From positions 1-43,363 of the forward strand of contig JABDQW010000228.1 of assembly GCA_013042055.1 (NCBI GenBank): DNA of 43,363 nt, given 5' to 3'. The notes beneath the pieces are model-generated. The model searched no databases. It saw only the letters and a list, made by a program, of their open reading frames with translations, and had not been told where the DNA came from. Both the position numbers and the translations under genes were made by a program. Shown piece after piece: positions 1 to 8,647 of the stretch. The stretch comes from Gammaproteobacteria bacterium. GTDB taxonomy: Bacteria; Pseudomonadota; Gammaproteobacteria; SZUA-229. Every line of letters starts with the position of its first letter. The first letter of the stretch is position 1.

Positions 1-366
1 CGATTTGAGGCAGATTTTTCGGTCTTTTGAGGCGAATAGCACCGCTATTTAACGAGAAAGATCGGGGAATCTGACCAAATTCGGCTTTTCCGCAGTAGAT
101 CAGCGTTAAATCCGACAGGCTCCTAGAGCGGCATATTTGGAGTATGCATTGTTGAATAGCTGTTCGGGGCTGAAGTCGCGGGCATCCTAACAACTGAAAC
201 CAAGACCTTGTATCGAGGAGCTGAGAATAATCGCTGAATGCACTCCGCGATCCTTTGCATGCTAATATTCGGATAAACACAAGGGGGTGCCATAGGCGCC
301 TCTATGATCAATTGCAGGGCTTTGGAGCATGCTCACGATTGGCGCTGCATAACCTAATTCTCAACA

Positions 367-1263
367 TTGAAAGCTCTGGCGTTGAACAACAAAACACTAC
401 TACCTTATCTGCTTACCGGCACATTAATACTTGTATCCAATGTAAGCGCTGAAATCTGGGACATGCGCGAAAAATCATTCGGTGCAGCGATTGCCTACGA
501 GGACAAAACAACTGATCCGAAGTTCGAAGGCACAAAACTGTTTCTCGACGGGCGCTATTTTTTCAACAGTGAAGTCGGCGAGGTTTCTGAAAAGCGGAAG
601 TGCTGTGCATTGCCAGCAAAACCCGAGTACTTCTTCGGTTTGATCGAAGGACAGCTTCGCTTCGGTTTTGAAGGAACCGGTCTGGAATACGTCATGCTTG
701 ATTTCACACCCTGGGCAGGCTTGTACGAGCCGACTGTTGAAAGCTCGAATAGTCTGCGTGCAACGGCCGATGCAGTAAAACTGGGTGCGGTCCGCTTTAT
801 CTCGGATGATCCACTGGAAGTTGATTCCTACTTGGAGCTGTCGTTTTTCCGGGCAGGACGCAACGGTATCTATCAGTGGAATAAAGATTCTGCAGCTGCA
901 GTCACCGGTGGCGTGCAACTGCTCACCGGTTGGTCCTGGGCCGAAACCAAGGTGCAGGGTTATTCAGACGTTTCCAATCCTTTTGTCGGTATCGTCTTCA
1001 ACCTGGCCTGGGAGCACGACAGATGGGGAAGTATTTATATGGATAACCGTTTCGTGAACGGGTTTTCGTTCAGCAATCCCACAAGAGGGCACCCGATGGT
1101 CCGTGAAGCGCGAGTTGCGTTTGGCTACCTGAAGCAAATGACTGACAATCTCTGGCTGGATATTGTGGGTGAGAAGAAGTCGTTCTATTTTGATGAGGGT
1201 GGCCTGCCCGGCCTGTACCGTATGAGTCGTTCTGTCGCGGTCGATCTCAGCTACCGCTGGTAG
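367..1263 (+). CDS. Predicted outer-membrane beta-barrel-like exported protein, unknown function
   Basis: 298-aa ORF with TTG start, N-terminal hydrophobic signal (LLPYLLTGTLILVSNVSA), alternating aromatic/polar strands and terminal ...AVDLSYRW ending in an aromatic residue. Confidence 0.7.
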   Translation: MKALALNNKTLLPYLLTGTLILVSNVSAEIWDMREKSFGAAIAYEDKTTDPKFEGTKLFLDGRYFFNSEVGEVSEKRKCCALPAKPEYFFGLIEGQLRFGFEGTGLEYVMLDFTPWAGLYEPTVESSNSLRATADAVKLGAVRFISDDPLEVDSYLELSFFRAGRNGIYQWNKDSAAAVTGGVQLLTGWSWAETKVQGYSDVSNPFVGIVFNLAWEHDRWGSIYMDNRFVNGFSFSNPTRGHPMVREARVAFGYLKQMTDNLWLDIVGEKKSFYFDEGGLPGLYRMSRSVAVDLSYRW

Positions 1264-1329
1264 CGTTCCATTCAATCCTAACGTTATCGACACAGCGCGG
1301 AACTCTTGCTTCTGCGCAACGTCTTGATG

Positions 1330-1375
1330 GGTGGCGCTAAATCTGTGTTCAACTGCGGAATCTAGGATAATCTAG
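1330..1375. repeat. Solo IS1380/ISEcp1-like terminal repeat: GGCGCTAAATCTGTGTTCAACTGCGGAATCTAGGATAATC
   Basis: Near-identical sequence recurs at about 5778-5818 and, inverted, at about 36207-36245. Contains AATCTAGG (revcomp CCTAGATT), as in ISEcp1-type ends. Confidence 0.7.
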
Positions 1376-1959
1376 TTTCGAGTTGCTGACCGAGTTATTA
1401 GATCGACGCGTTTACGAATCAGTTCACGTCGGCGTTTACAAGATATTTCCGGAAACATTGGTGCCTCCAGACTCTGATAACACACGAAAAGCATAGCTCG
1501 CATATCCAGATCATTACCCTTGAAGCCGAGCTCGGAGAGCGCATTGCTAATAAAGTCTAATCGAACGCGGTTAACCCGTTTCGCAGCTCGGGCTGCCAGT
1601 TCATCCTGCAAGGCCCATTGACGGATGGCAATTTCGTAACGCGTAAGTTCGAAGTCGATAACCATCTCGGCGATCTTTACAAGTCTGGTCTTTGGCTCTA
1701 AATTGAGCAGATCTGAATTATCCGTTATGACTTCGGTTACTTCATGGGTCCAGTAATTGAGTAATTGGTGCAACAGGTCGTCTCGGTTCTTGAAATGCCA
1801 GTAGAAGCCGGATTTATTAATGCCAAGCGATTTGGCCATTCCTTCGACGGTGATTGCAGCAATGCCCCCCGTGCTAAGCGTCTGCAGTGCTTGTTCCAGC
1901 CACTCGGCTTTGGACACACCTCGATGTATTTTTTGATTGCTCATGTGAAGATAATACAT
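1372..1959 (-). CDS. TetR/AcrR family transcriptional regulator (locus A)
   Basis: N-terminal HTH (GGIAAITVEGMAKSLGINKSGFYWHFKNRDDLLHQLL); divergent to the MBL gene; paralog of 11984-12541. Start may be the internal Met at about 1944. Confidence 0.9.
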   Translation of the reverse strand: MYYLHMSNQKIHRGVSKAEWLEQALQTLSTGGIAAITVEGMAKSLGINKSGFYWHFKNRDDLLHQLLNYWTHEVTEVITDNSDLLNLEPKTRLVKIAEMVIDFELTRYEIAIRQWALQDELAARAAKRVNRVRLDFISNALSELGFKGNDLDMRAMLFVCYQSLEAPMFPEISCKRRRELIRKRVDLITRSATRN

Positions 1960-1971
1960 GAAAACTCTTGT

Positions 1972-1993
1972 GTTATTAAGAGCTTACAATAAC
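1972..1993. promoter_or_regulatory. Candidate TetR operator, GTTATT-N10-AATAAC
   Basis: Inverted repeat GTTATTaagagcttacAATAAC in the divergent TetR/MBL intergenic region. Confidence 0.4.
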
Positions 1994-2050
1994 TAGACGT
2001 GACCGTTGAGTTGGGTTATTCTTTTATAGCACTGAACAGAGGAAGGAAAA

Positions 2051-3388
2051 ATGACAACATCAAAAAGAATGCTTGTTGTTGCATCGGTTGTCTTTATGGC
2101 CATGGCGCTCTATCAATGGGGGCATATCGACGGTCGTGAAGGTAAAACCTCAAGTTTTATAGAAGCATCATTTGCGGCTGAGAATCCACCAAAACTCTCA
2201 CCGGTGCAGGCGCGCGATCGTGATTACTACGCACCCAACAGCGAAGACCTCGGGCCTGACGAAATGCGGGTGATCGCCTGCGGTACCGGCATGCCGACCA
2301 CCCGTGCGGCCCAGGCTGCAGCCTGCTTCCTGGTCGAACTCGGCAACGGCGACAAGTTCATCTTCGACATCGGTACCGGATCGGCCGAACGCCTATCATC
2401 CCTGCAAATTCCCTACGACTATCTCGACAAGGTCTTTATTGGGCATCTGCACGCGGACCATTTTGGTTCGCTGGGTGAATTGTTCATCGGCGGCGCACTC
2501 ATGGGTCGGCAGAAACCCCTCAGGGTATGGGGTCCGAGCGGTCGCACCCCCGAGCTCGGCACGGCGTATGCTGTTCAGAAAATGAAGGAAATGTATACCT
2601 GGGACCTCGCCGGTCGTGTGGGTATGGTCGACTTTCGAGGTTACTCTATTGAGGTCAACGAGTTTGATTATACCGCTGAGAATGCTGTTATATACGAGGA
2701 TAACGGTGTAAAAATCCGTTCCTTCCCAGCAATCCATTCACTCGATGGGCCAGTAAGTTTCAGCCTCGAATGGAAGGGTCTAAAATTCGTGTTTGGCTCT
2801 GATACTTATCCTAATAAATGGTTTACTGAATATGCCAAAGATGCGGATCTTGTTGTACACGAGTGTTTCGTTGCTGTTCCAGATCTCGTTGCGAAAATGG
2901 GGTTTACACCAGAACAGGCCTTGGTGGTCGGCACCCAGATTCATACTGCACCAGAGGCTTTTGGAAAGGTCATGCAGGAAATCAAGCCGCGCATGGCGGT
3001 CGCCTATCATTTTTTCAAGGATTTCGATACGACGGCGGAAGTCAACAATCGCATCCGCACCACCTATGACGGGCCGCTGAGCCTCGCGGAAGACTTCATG
3101 GTCTGGAACATTACAAAGGACGACATCCGGGTGCGGATGGCCATAGTGGAGGAACACACCTGGGCACCGCCATTGGTGAGCAAGCCGGCGCTTCCACGCG
3201 ATGACGACAAGGAAAATTACGGCAAGCAGATGGGCGTACCGGTTGAGTCGATGGGTTACACCGACTTCATCAAAGAAGGCCAGTGGGGTGAAGTTAACGA
3301 GGCGCTCCGCGGTGTCTACAAAGAGGCAAGCGAAGTCCTCGGACGTGAGTTCCCTTACCCGGCAGACCAGAAAGCGAAAGACAAGTGA
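2051..3388 (+). CDS. Exported MBL-fold metallo-hydrolase (locus A)
   Basis: N-terminal hydrophobic segment; HLHADH metal motif, GSDTYPN, HECF, AYHFF; long collinear similarity with the ORF at 12658-13890. Confidence 0.9.
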   Translation: MTTSKRMLVVASVVFMAMALYQWGHIDGREGKTSSFIEASFAAENPPKLSPVQARDRDYYAPNSEDLGPDEMRVIACGTGMPTTRAAQAAACFLVELGNGDKFIFDIGTGSAERLSSLQIPYDYLDKVFIGHLHADHFGSLGELFIGGALMGRQKPLRVWGPSGRTPELGTAYAVQKMKEMYTWDLAGRVGMVDFRGYSIEVNEFDYTAENAVIYEDNGVKIRSFPAIHSLDGPVSFSLEWKGLKFVFGSDTYPNKWFTEYAKDADLVVHECFVAVPDLVAKMGFTPEQALVVGTQIHTAPEAFGKVMQEIKPRMAVAYHFFKDFDTTAEVNNRIRTTYDGPLSLAEDFMVWNITKDDIRVRMAIVEEHTWAPPLVSKPALPRDDDKENYGKQMGVPVESMGYTDFIKEGQWGEVNEALRGVYKEASEVLGREFPYPADQKAKDK

Positions 3389-4011
3389 TTAAACTCAATA
3401 GAGCGAGCGACATTATGCAAGCCTGTTCCAGACATAGAAACTTTATTTTTATTGTCTTGATTACAATCCCCATCAGTCAGAGCGTGTTGGCGCAAAATGT
3501 TGGGCAAAGTAAAAAGATACAACACGGTATTGTGACTGCGTCGAAAGAAGTCGACCTGTCATCCAATGCGGTGCCCAAAGGCGCGTTGATTGGTGGAGGT
3601 ATCGGCCTGCTGTCTACCCGGCGTGGACCATCGAGGCAGAACAGAACGCGCAATGTCGTCGTCGGTACGGCTGCGGGTGCCGCGATCGGGGCGGCCAGCA
3701 GCAGCGGTGATACTGGCATTTTGTATGATGTCAAAACCGGCACCGGTGTCGTACAGGTCGTGACCGATCAAACCGAGATCCGCGTGGATGATTGTGTCGC
3801 GGTTGAGCAGTCTGGCGATACGGCGAACCTGCGTCGTGTTTCTGCCGATCACTGCACACAGGCTAACGCAGCTGCGGTGGCACCTGCGGCCGATGAGTCC
3901 GGTCAGGCAAACAAGGGATGTATTGCCGCGAAGCAGGAACTCGTCGAAGCGAAGACGAAGGAACAGGCTGATCTGGCTACAACGAAGATCAAGACGCTCT
4001 GTGATGAGTGA
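3385..4011 (+). CDS. Exported glycine-zipper protein with conserved Cys-containing C-terminus (locus A)
   Basis: Signal-like N-terminus; GALIGGGIGLL...GTAAGAAIGAAS; DDCVAVEQSGDTANLRRVSADHC matches DCVMVEQGEHANIRRASSYHC of the ORF at 14037-14603. Overlaps MBL stop by 4 nt. Confidence 0.75.
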   Translation: MIKLNRASDIMQACSRHRNFIFIVLITIPISQSVLAQNVGQSKKIQHGIVTASKEVDLSSNAVPKGALIGGGIGLLSTRRGPSRQNRTRNVVVGTAAGAAIGAASSSGDTGILYDVKTGTGVVQVVTDQTEIRVDDCVAVEQSGDTANLRRVSADHCTQANAAAVAPAADESGQANKGCIAAKQELVEAKTKEQADLATTKIKTLCDE

Positions 4012-4108
4012 GAGCCAGTCAGATCCGTTGAAACCGGGTTTTACCCGCATGTTGCACGAAGGCGGACGCAGCCAAGGTGACACGCCAGAAACCTACTGGA
4101 GTGAATGA
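4004..4108 (+). CDS. Putative 34-aa microprotein MSESQSDPLKPGFTRMLHEGGRSQGDTPETYWSE
   Basis: ATG overlaps the upstream stop (ATGAGTGA) and its own stop overlaps the next start region (GAATGATG), suggesting translational coupling. Only covered in the ORF track as part of a longer out-of-frame ORF (3788-4108). Confidence 0.4.
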   Translation: MSESQSDPLKPGFTRMLHEGGRSQGDTPETYWSE

Positions 4109-4380
4109 TGACAGGCCTGGATATCTTTGCACTGGTGATACTGATTGTTCTGGCAGCTGCCATTGTTGGCGTGTGGATCGTCCTGGGCATGCTACCAGGC
4201 AAGATTGCACACTCGCGCCATCACCCACAGGCTGAGGCGATAAACATATGCGGCTGGTGGGGCGTGATCACGATGGGCATTTTGCTGCCACTGGCCTTTG
4301 TCTGGGCTTATACAAAACCCCGCGTCAGCCAACCGGAAACGACGGCACTGGAACAATCCAGTGAGGAAGAAACCGGATGA
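4105..4380 (+). CDS. DUF3302-like small inner-membrane protein (YiaW-like)
   Basis: 91 aa, two TM segments, stop overlaps the start of an HlyD-family gene as in yiaW-yiaV arrangements. Confidence 0.65.
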   Translation: MMTGLDIFALVILIVLAAAIVGVWIVLGMLPGKIAHSRHHPQAEAINICGWWGVITMGILLPLAFVWAYTKPRVSQPETTALEQSSEEETG

Positions 4381-5351
4381 TTATCTTCTTGACGCTTTGC
4401 TATGTCGGCATTCTTTTTCTTCTGGTCAAAGTCAACATCATCAAGCTCAACCTGTGGTGGAAGCTCTCGCCGCTTGTCTGGGTGCTGATCCTGCTGATAG
4501 CATTTTTTATTCCGATGCAGTGGGGCGCGCCGACGGGCGTGGTCAATATGTACCAGGAGGTTGTTCAGATCACACCGGAAGTCTCCGGCGAAGTCATAGA
4601 CGTGCCGGTGAAGGCATTGACGCCGGTCGCCAAGGGCGATGAATTGTTCAGGATCGATCCAGCCCCGTATGAATACAGGATCGCCGGCCTCGAAGCCCAA
4701 TTGAAGTTGGCACAGATCAATCTGGAACGCGCGCAAGAGCTTAAACGGGGTGATTTCGCAGCACAGGTCACAATTGACCAGTACACGGCGGAAGTCGGCA
4801 GTCTGCAAAGCGAGCTGAATGATGCCCGGTATGATTTGGACAAAACCGTGGTCACGGCGCCTGGCAATGGCTTTGCTATCGGAGTCAGCCTGGCTGTCGG
4901 CAAGCGTGTCAGTAACAGCAGTCAAAGCGGCGTGATTGCATTTGTCAATCAGGATCGCAGTAGACTGGTGCTGGGTATCAACCAGAACTTTGCACGGCAT
5001 ATCAGACCTGGTCAGTCGGCTGAAGTGACTTTCAAGATTCTTCCGGGAACAGTCTTTGCTGCCACCGTCGATAGCATCGCGCCGATAACCTCGGCCGGGC
5101 AGCTTGATCCCAGCGGCAATATTCCGATGGCACCAAGCGCGCAGGATGTGCCTCAGCCATTCGCCGTCGTATTGAAGCTGGAGGAAGATGCATTCAACGA
5201 AGCGGGCTTGAATCCACTGGATATCGCCAGAACGCCGGGCGGTGCGTTTGGTAATGGCGCTATTTATACAGAATCGTCACAAATGTCACACATCATTCGC
5301 AAGGTTATGCTGCGCATGACCGCTTGGTTAAATTACATTTTTGCTGCTTAA
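4377..5351 (+). CDS. HlyD-family membrane fusion protein (YiaV-like)
   Basis: N-terminal TM; VQITPEVSGEVIDVPVKALTPVAKGDELFRIDPAPYEYRI; coiled-coil and RLVLGINQNFARHIRPGQSAEVTFKILPG. Confidence 0.9.
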   Translation: MIIFLTLCYVGILFLLVKVNIIKLNLWWKLSPLVWVLILLIAFFIPMQWGAPTGVVNMYQEVVQITPEVSGEVIDVPVKALTPVAKGDELFRIDPAPYEYRIAGLEAQLKLAQINLERAQELKRGDFAAQVTIDQYTAEVGSLQSELNDARYDLDKTVVTAPGNGFAIGVSLAVGKRVSNSSQSGVIAFVNQDRSRLVLGINQNFARHIRPGQSAEVTFKILPGTVFAATVDSIAPITSAGQLDPSGNIPMAPSAQDVPQPFAVVLKLEEDAFNEAGLNPLDIARTPGGAFGNGAIYTESSQMSHIIRKVMLRMTAWLNYIFAA

Positions 5352-5393
5352 GCATCACTAAGCAGACGGCAGACTGAACTGAAGCAACACGTT

Positions 5394-5651
5394 ATGAGAA
5401 AAATCAACTCGGTATTGGCAATCTCGTTCTGGGCACTGTGCTTCTATTCATCTTTGCGAGCGGCGGAAGAATGTGATCCTTTCGAAACAAGGCTAGCAAC
5501 CGGAGAATGTGTGCAGTGTCCTGAAAATCCACGTTGTCCTGGCAATCCGCGTGGTGTTGCCGATCCCCGTGGTGTCGCCGATCCCCGAGGTGTTGCCGAT
5601 CCACGAGGTCCGGCCGATCCACGCGGCCCCGGTGGACCTGGACCCCGTTGA
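5394..5651 (+). CDS. Small secreted Cys-containing protein with tandem (G/P)VADPRG repeats (locus A)
   Basis: 85 aa, signal peptide, Cys cluster (ECDPF..GECVQCPENPRCPG), C-terminal GVADPRGVADPRGVADPRGPADPRGP. Confidence 0.6.
   Translation: MRKINSVLAISFWALCFYSSLRAAEECDPFETRLATGECVQCPENPRCPGNPRGVADPRGVADPRGVADPRGPADPRGPGGPGPR
5550..5621 (+). repeat. 18-bp tandem repeat, about 4 units (CGTGGTGTTGCCGATCCC)
   Basis: Direct inspection; each unit encodes RGVADP or RGPADP. Confidence 0.9.
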
Positions 5652-5775
5652 TGGTTTTCGATTAAGTCCCGCGCGACACTGCGGATTAAGCGTAAAGTCT
5701 TTTTGTTTCTGTAATCGTAGGAAACAGGCGCTAGTAACTCGAGTGAAAAACAATTTGAGAATGCAAGATAAAGGG

Positions 5776-5820
5776 GGCGCCCTAAATCTGTGTTCAACTG
5801 CGGAATCGAGGATAATCCAG
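5776..5820. repeat. Second solo IS1380/ISEcp1-like end, same orientation as 1330-1375
   Basis: CCTAAATCTGTGTTCAACTGCGGAATCGAGGATAATC. Confidence 0.7.
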
Positions 5821-5940
5821 CGATGTTTTACAACCAAACGTCGAATGCAGACGCTTCGCGTTTTAGTACACCGCCACATATTCCCGAACATCGGCTTTGG
5901 TTTCGCGCCGAGTCCGGTATAACCAATCGCCGAGCAAATC

Positions 5941-6035
5941 AGGAACAATTCAGGAACAAATCAGGGTCGGGAACAAATCAGGGTCGGAGAGTAATTAACG
6001 CTATAATTAAAGCATAATGTCTCCGACCCTGTTTT
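5941..6035. repeat. REP/RAYT-type palindromic element: duplicated GGAACAAATCAGGGTCG then a 12-bp hairpin CAGGGTCGGAGA...TCTCCGACCCTG
   Basis: Perfect arms at 5979-5990 and 6020-6031, followed by TTTTTA; lies directly upstream of the pLGIC gene. Confidence 0.75.
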
Positions 6036-6062
6036 TATGTCAAAAAAATAGGCGATAGAACT

Positions 6063-7175
6063 ATGCGTATTGCATTACTGTCAGGAAATCGTCTCTCGTT
6101 GCCGGTTGCAGCCAGCGCTAACGTCATCCTGTTTGTCCTGCTGGCGCTATTTCAGCTACAGCTAGCGCACGCAGAAAGTCGCTCGCTCGACCAAGTCAAT
6201 CTGGCATCCTCGGACGACACGCCGACTGCCGTTTCACCCCCAAAACGACCTACCGAGATCACTGTAGGCGCCTATCTGATCGGACTGAGCCGAGTGTCTC
6301 CGCCTTCTGAGGCCTTTCCAAGCTTCGAGGTGGAAATGTTCGTCGATTTGTCCTGGCGCGACCATCGCTTAGCTTTTGCCTCACCAACAGGCCAACCCAT
6401 GGTCTTCCTGGAGGAGGAAGCAGAAGAGAAATTGAGTGAAATCTGGTCGCCCGATATCGAAATCCAGCATGAAGTGGAACAACGCACCACAGACAGTATC
6501 GAGCTCATGATCTTTCCAGATGGCACTGTCCAATACGAGGAAAGTTTTGGCGCTGTTGTCAATGCCAGGCTGGATCTTCGCCGATTCCCGTTCGACAAGC
6601 AAACCTTCGATCTGGAGATTCAATCCTTCGTCTGGGATCAGAATGAACTAAAACTCATTGTCAACGAACAGCTTCTGGGAATGGACACCGACTTTTACAC
6701 GCCTGAGTGGACGGTAACGGGCATAGAAGCCTTGCTAAGCCAGCGTAGCGAGATTCGTGATGAAAACGCCTTTTCCACGTTTACCTTTCGTATCCACGCC
6801 ACCCGCCATGGTGGCCACTATCTACTGCGTATCCTGATGCCCTTGATGTTCGTCATGGTACTTGCCTGGAGTTTATTGTGGGCTGATCCCATCGATCGCG
6901 TGCGCATAGGATTCATTGCTCTGCTTACCGTGGTAGCTACCCACACGGTGATCAGTAGGAGTCTGCCCAGACTTCATTACCCAACATTCAGCGATATCCT
7001 GCTGACGATATGCTATTTTTACGCAGCCGTTCTTGTTGTCGAGAGTATCTGGGTAAATCGCGTGGCGCTCAAGTCAACGGAGCGCGCTAGCGAGATCGAC
7101 CGGAAAATGCGTTGGATCCTGCCGCTGGGTACGTCAGTGGTTCTTGTGATATCGATATTGATTCTCTGGATATAG
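6063..7175 (+). CDS. Prokaryotic pentameric ligand-gated ion channel (Cys-loop/GLIC-like family)
   Basis: Signal peptide; LSWRDHRLAF, WSPDIEIQ, DGTVQYEESFGAVVNARLDLRRFPFDKQTFDLEI pro-loop; four C-terminal TM helices. Confidence 0.95.
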   Translation: MRIALLSGNRLSLPVAASANVILFVLLALFQLQLAHAESRSLDQVNLASSDDTPTAVSPPKRPTEITVGAYLIGLSRVSPPSEAFPSFEVEMFVDLSWRDHRLAFASPTGQPMVFLEEEAEEKLSEIWSPDIEIQHEVEQRTTDSIELMIFPDGTVQYEESFGAVVNARLDLRRFPFDKQTFDLEIQSFVWDQNELKLIVNEQLLGMDTDFYTPEWTVTGIEALLSQRSEIRDENAFSTFTFRIHATRHGGHYLLRILMPLMFVMVLAWSLLWADPIDRVRIGFIALLTVVATHTVISRSLPRLHYPTFSDILLTICYFYAAVLVVESIWVNRVALKSTERASEIDRKMRWILPLGTSVVLVISILILWI

Positions 7176-7187
7176 TATCCGTAAAAC

Positions 7188-7475
7188 GAAAAAAGGGGCG
7201 GCACCACTGCTGTCCCACATAATCGTCATCCCGGCATGTTTTTGGGCCGGGATCCAGTGACTTAAGACGCTGGATGCCTGCCTCCGCAGGCACGACGTGC
7301 ATTTTACCGATTTCAGTTCGCCTCCAAAGCTGGCATTAATTCTCACTTGAATTCCAAGTCCATTCCTACCACATTACTCGGAAATGCGAGGATATTCGCA
7401 TTAAATGCGAAAGTGAAAATTTTTTGTGGGACAGCAATGGGGTCGGCACCTTTTCGCCCCTTCTTTAAAATACCT
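7188..7475. repeat. Mosaic intergenic repeat: outer inverted repeat AAAGGGGCG...GCTGTCCCACA around an inner CGTCATCCCGGCATG...CCGGGATCCAGT repeat
   Basis: Left arm about 7188-7220, right arm about 7422-7475. Inner part gives the typical spurious ORF VPAEAGIQ...SLDPG. Confidence 0.6.
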
Positions 7476-7560
7476 GAGACCGGTAGATTACGAAGCAAAG
7501 CGTGCCAGTAATTAAACTGTCCGTTTTATTAGGGGAACCTCAGAAGCGTGGGTATTATAC

Positions 7561-8571
7561 TTGACCCCTATTGCTTTGATCTACGACCATCTGAGGCAGG
7601 CAGGAATTCCCTGGTCGGTCTATGCCAGCGAGAAGCTGACCTCCAACGTCGGCTTCGCTCTGGAGAAGTTCAGCCTCCTCTTGAAGCCGGAGCCGCATCC
7701 TGGCCCTTACAGAAAGGAGCCCTATTTTAAGGACATAAAGGATTTCCAAAATGATCTGATGAATGGCGAGCTGCCGGCATACGCCTTCCTCGAGCCCATA
7801 TTCCTCAGCATGAAGAAGGAAGGAGGAAACGACCAGCATCCCCAGTATATGGGCACTCTCGACATCGATCTGGGTGAATACCTCATCGCCGCGGTCTATG
7901 AAGCGCTGCGAAACAGCAGCTACTGGGAAAAGAGCCTGTTTGTCGTACTCTATGATGAACACGGCGGCAATTACGACCACATTCCCCCGCCGGCAGATGT
8001 CGTCAATCCCGATGGGAAGATCTCCGAGACGCCCGCGTTCGATTTCACCCGGCTCGGTGTTCGCGTACCGGCAGTTCTCATTTCCCCCTGGCTGGAAAAA
8101 GGGAAGATCGACAGCACCACATACGACCATACCTCCGTAACTGCATCCATCAAGGAGATCTTCGGTCTCCCCGAATTCCTGACCAAGCGCGATGAGGCGG
8201 CGCGTCATTTCGGTGCGCCCGATTACTATTTGCACACAATGCGAACCGATGCACCAAGGACGTTACCGGTTCCCGGCGATCGAGAGACCTACGAGGAATA
8301 TCGTGATCTCTGGTTCGGGACCAAGCCGTTCGAGGAGCTGTCCGAAGAAGTACGCAAGCAGCTCGAATCGATGGAGGGGGCCGAGCTTAACGACTATCAG
8401 AGGCAGCTCCTCGAGTTCATTAAGGAGGACACCGCCTATCCTCAGGGCTCCGAGGGTACGCCCCATCCCAAGGATCTTATCGACAAGGCGCTCGAGGCGG
8501 GAGGCCGCCTCAAGCAAGGTGACGCTGCCCAGCTACTCCATAAGATCTTCGGATCCGGCAACGACTCGTAA
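7561..8571 (+). pseudogene. 5'-truncated phosphoesterase-family (phospholipase C/acid-phosphatase-like) protein
   Basis: 336-aa ORF retains the C-terminal half (SLFVVLYDEHGGNYDHIPPP, GVRVPAVLISPWLEKG, YDHTSVTASIKEIFGLP) but lacks signal peptide and the N-terminal catalytic region. Confidence 0.65.
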
Positions 8572-8647
8572 CCGGGCCGAGCGGAAGCCGCGAACAAATC
8601 AGCGTTTCCCTAACGACCGAGTTGGCCGGAGTTTCGCCGCCTACCTT

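Noticed and set aside
1-130. Window start sequence (TTTTCGGTCTTTTGAGGCGAATAGCACC... GTTAAATCCGACAGGCTCCTAG) resembling an IS end or repeat
   Set aside because: Element truncated by the window edge; no paired terminus or ORF to support a call.
2051-3388. Assignment of the MBL genes to guanitoxin biosynthesis
   Set aside because: Only the MBL-fold resemblance supports it; none of the other pathway genes are recognisable in the window.
5550-5621. Short tandem repeats that superficially look like a mini CRISPR array
   Set aside because: Contiguous 18-bp units with no spacers; in-frame coding repeat (DPRG).
5979-6031. Hairpin followed by TTTTT as an intrinsic terminator
   Set aside because: 29-nt loop and flanking half-unit duplication fit a REP element better; terminator activity possible but not claimed.
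7087-7346. Minus-strand ORFs (VPAEAGIQRLKSLDPGPKTCRDDD)
   Set aside because: Typical spurious translation of a dispersed CGTCATCCCGGC intergenic repeat.
8192-8647. N-terminal extension of ORF 8192-9373
   Set aside because: Arg/Ser-rich, overlaps the phosphoesterase frame; no coding character. The gene probably starts near 8648 or later.
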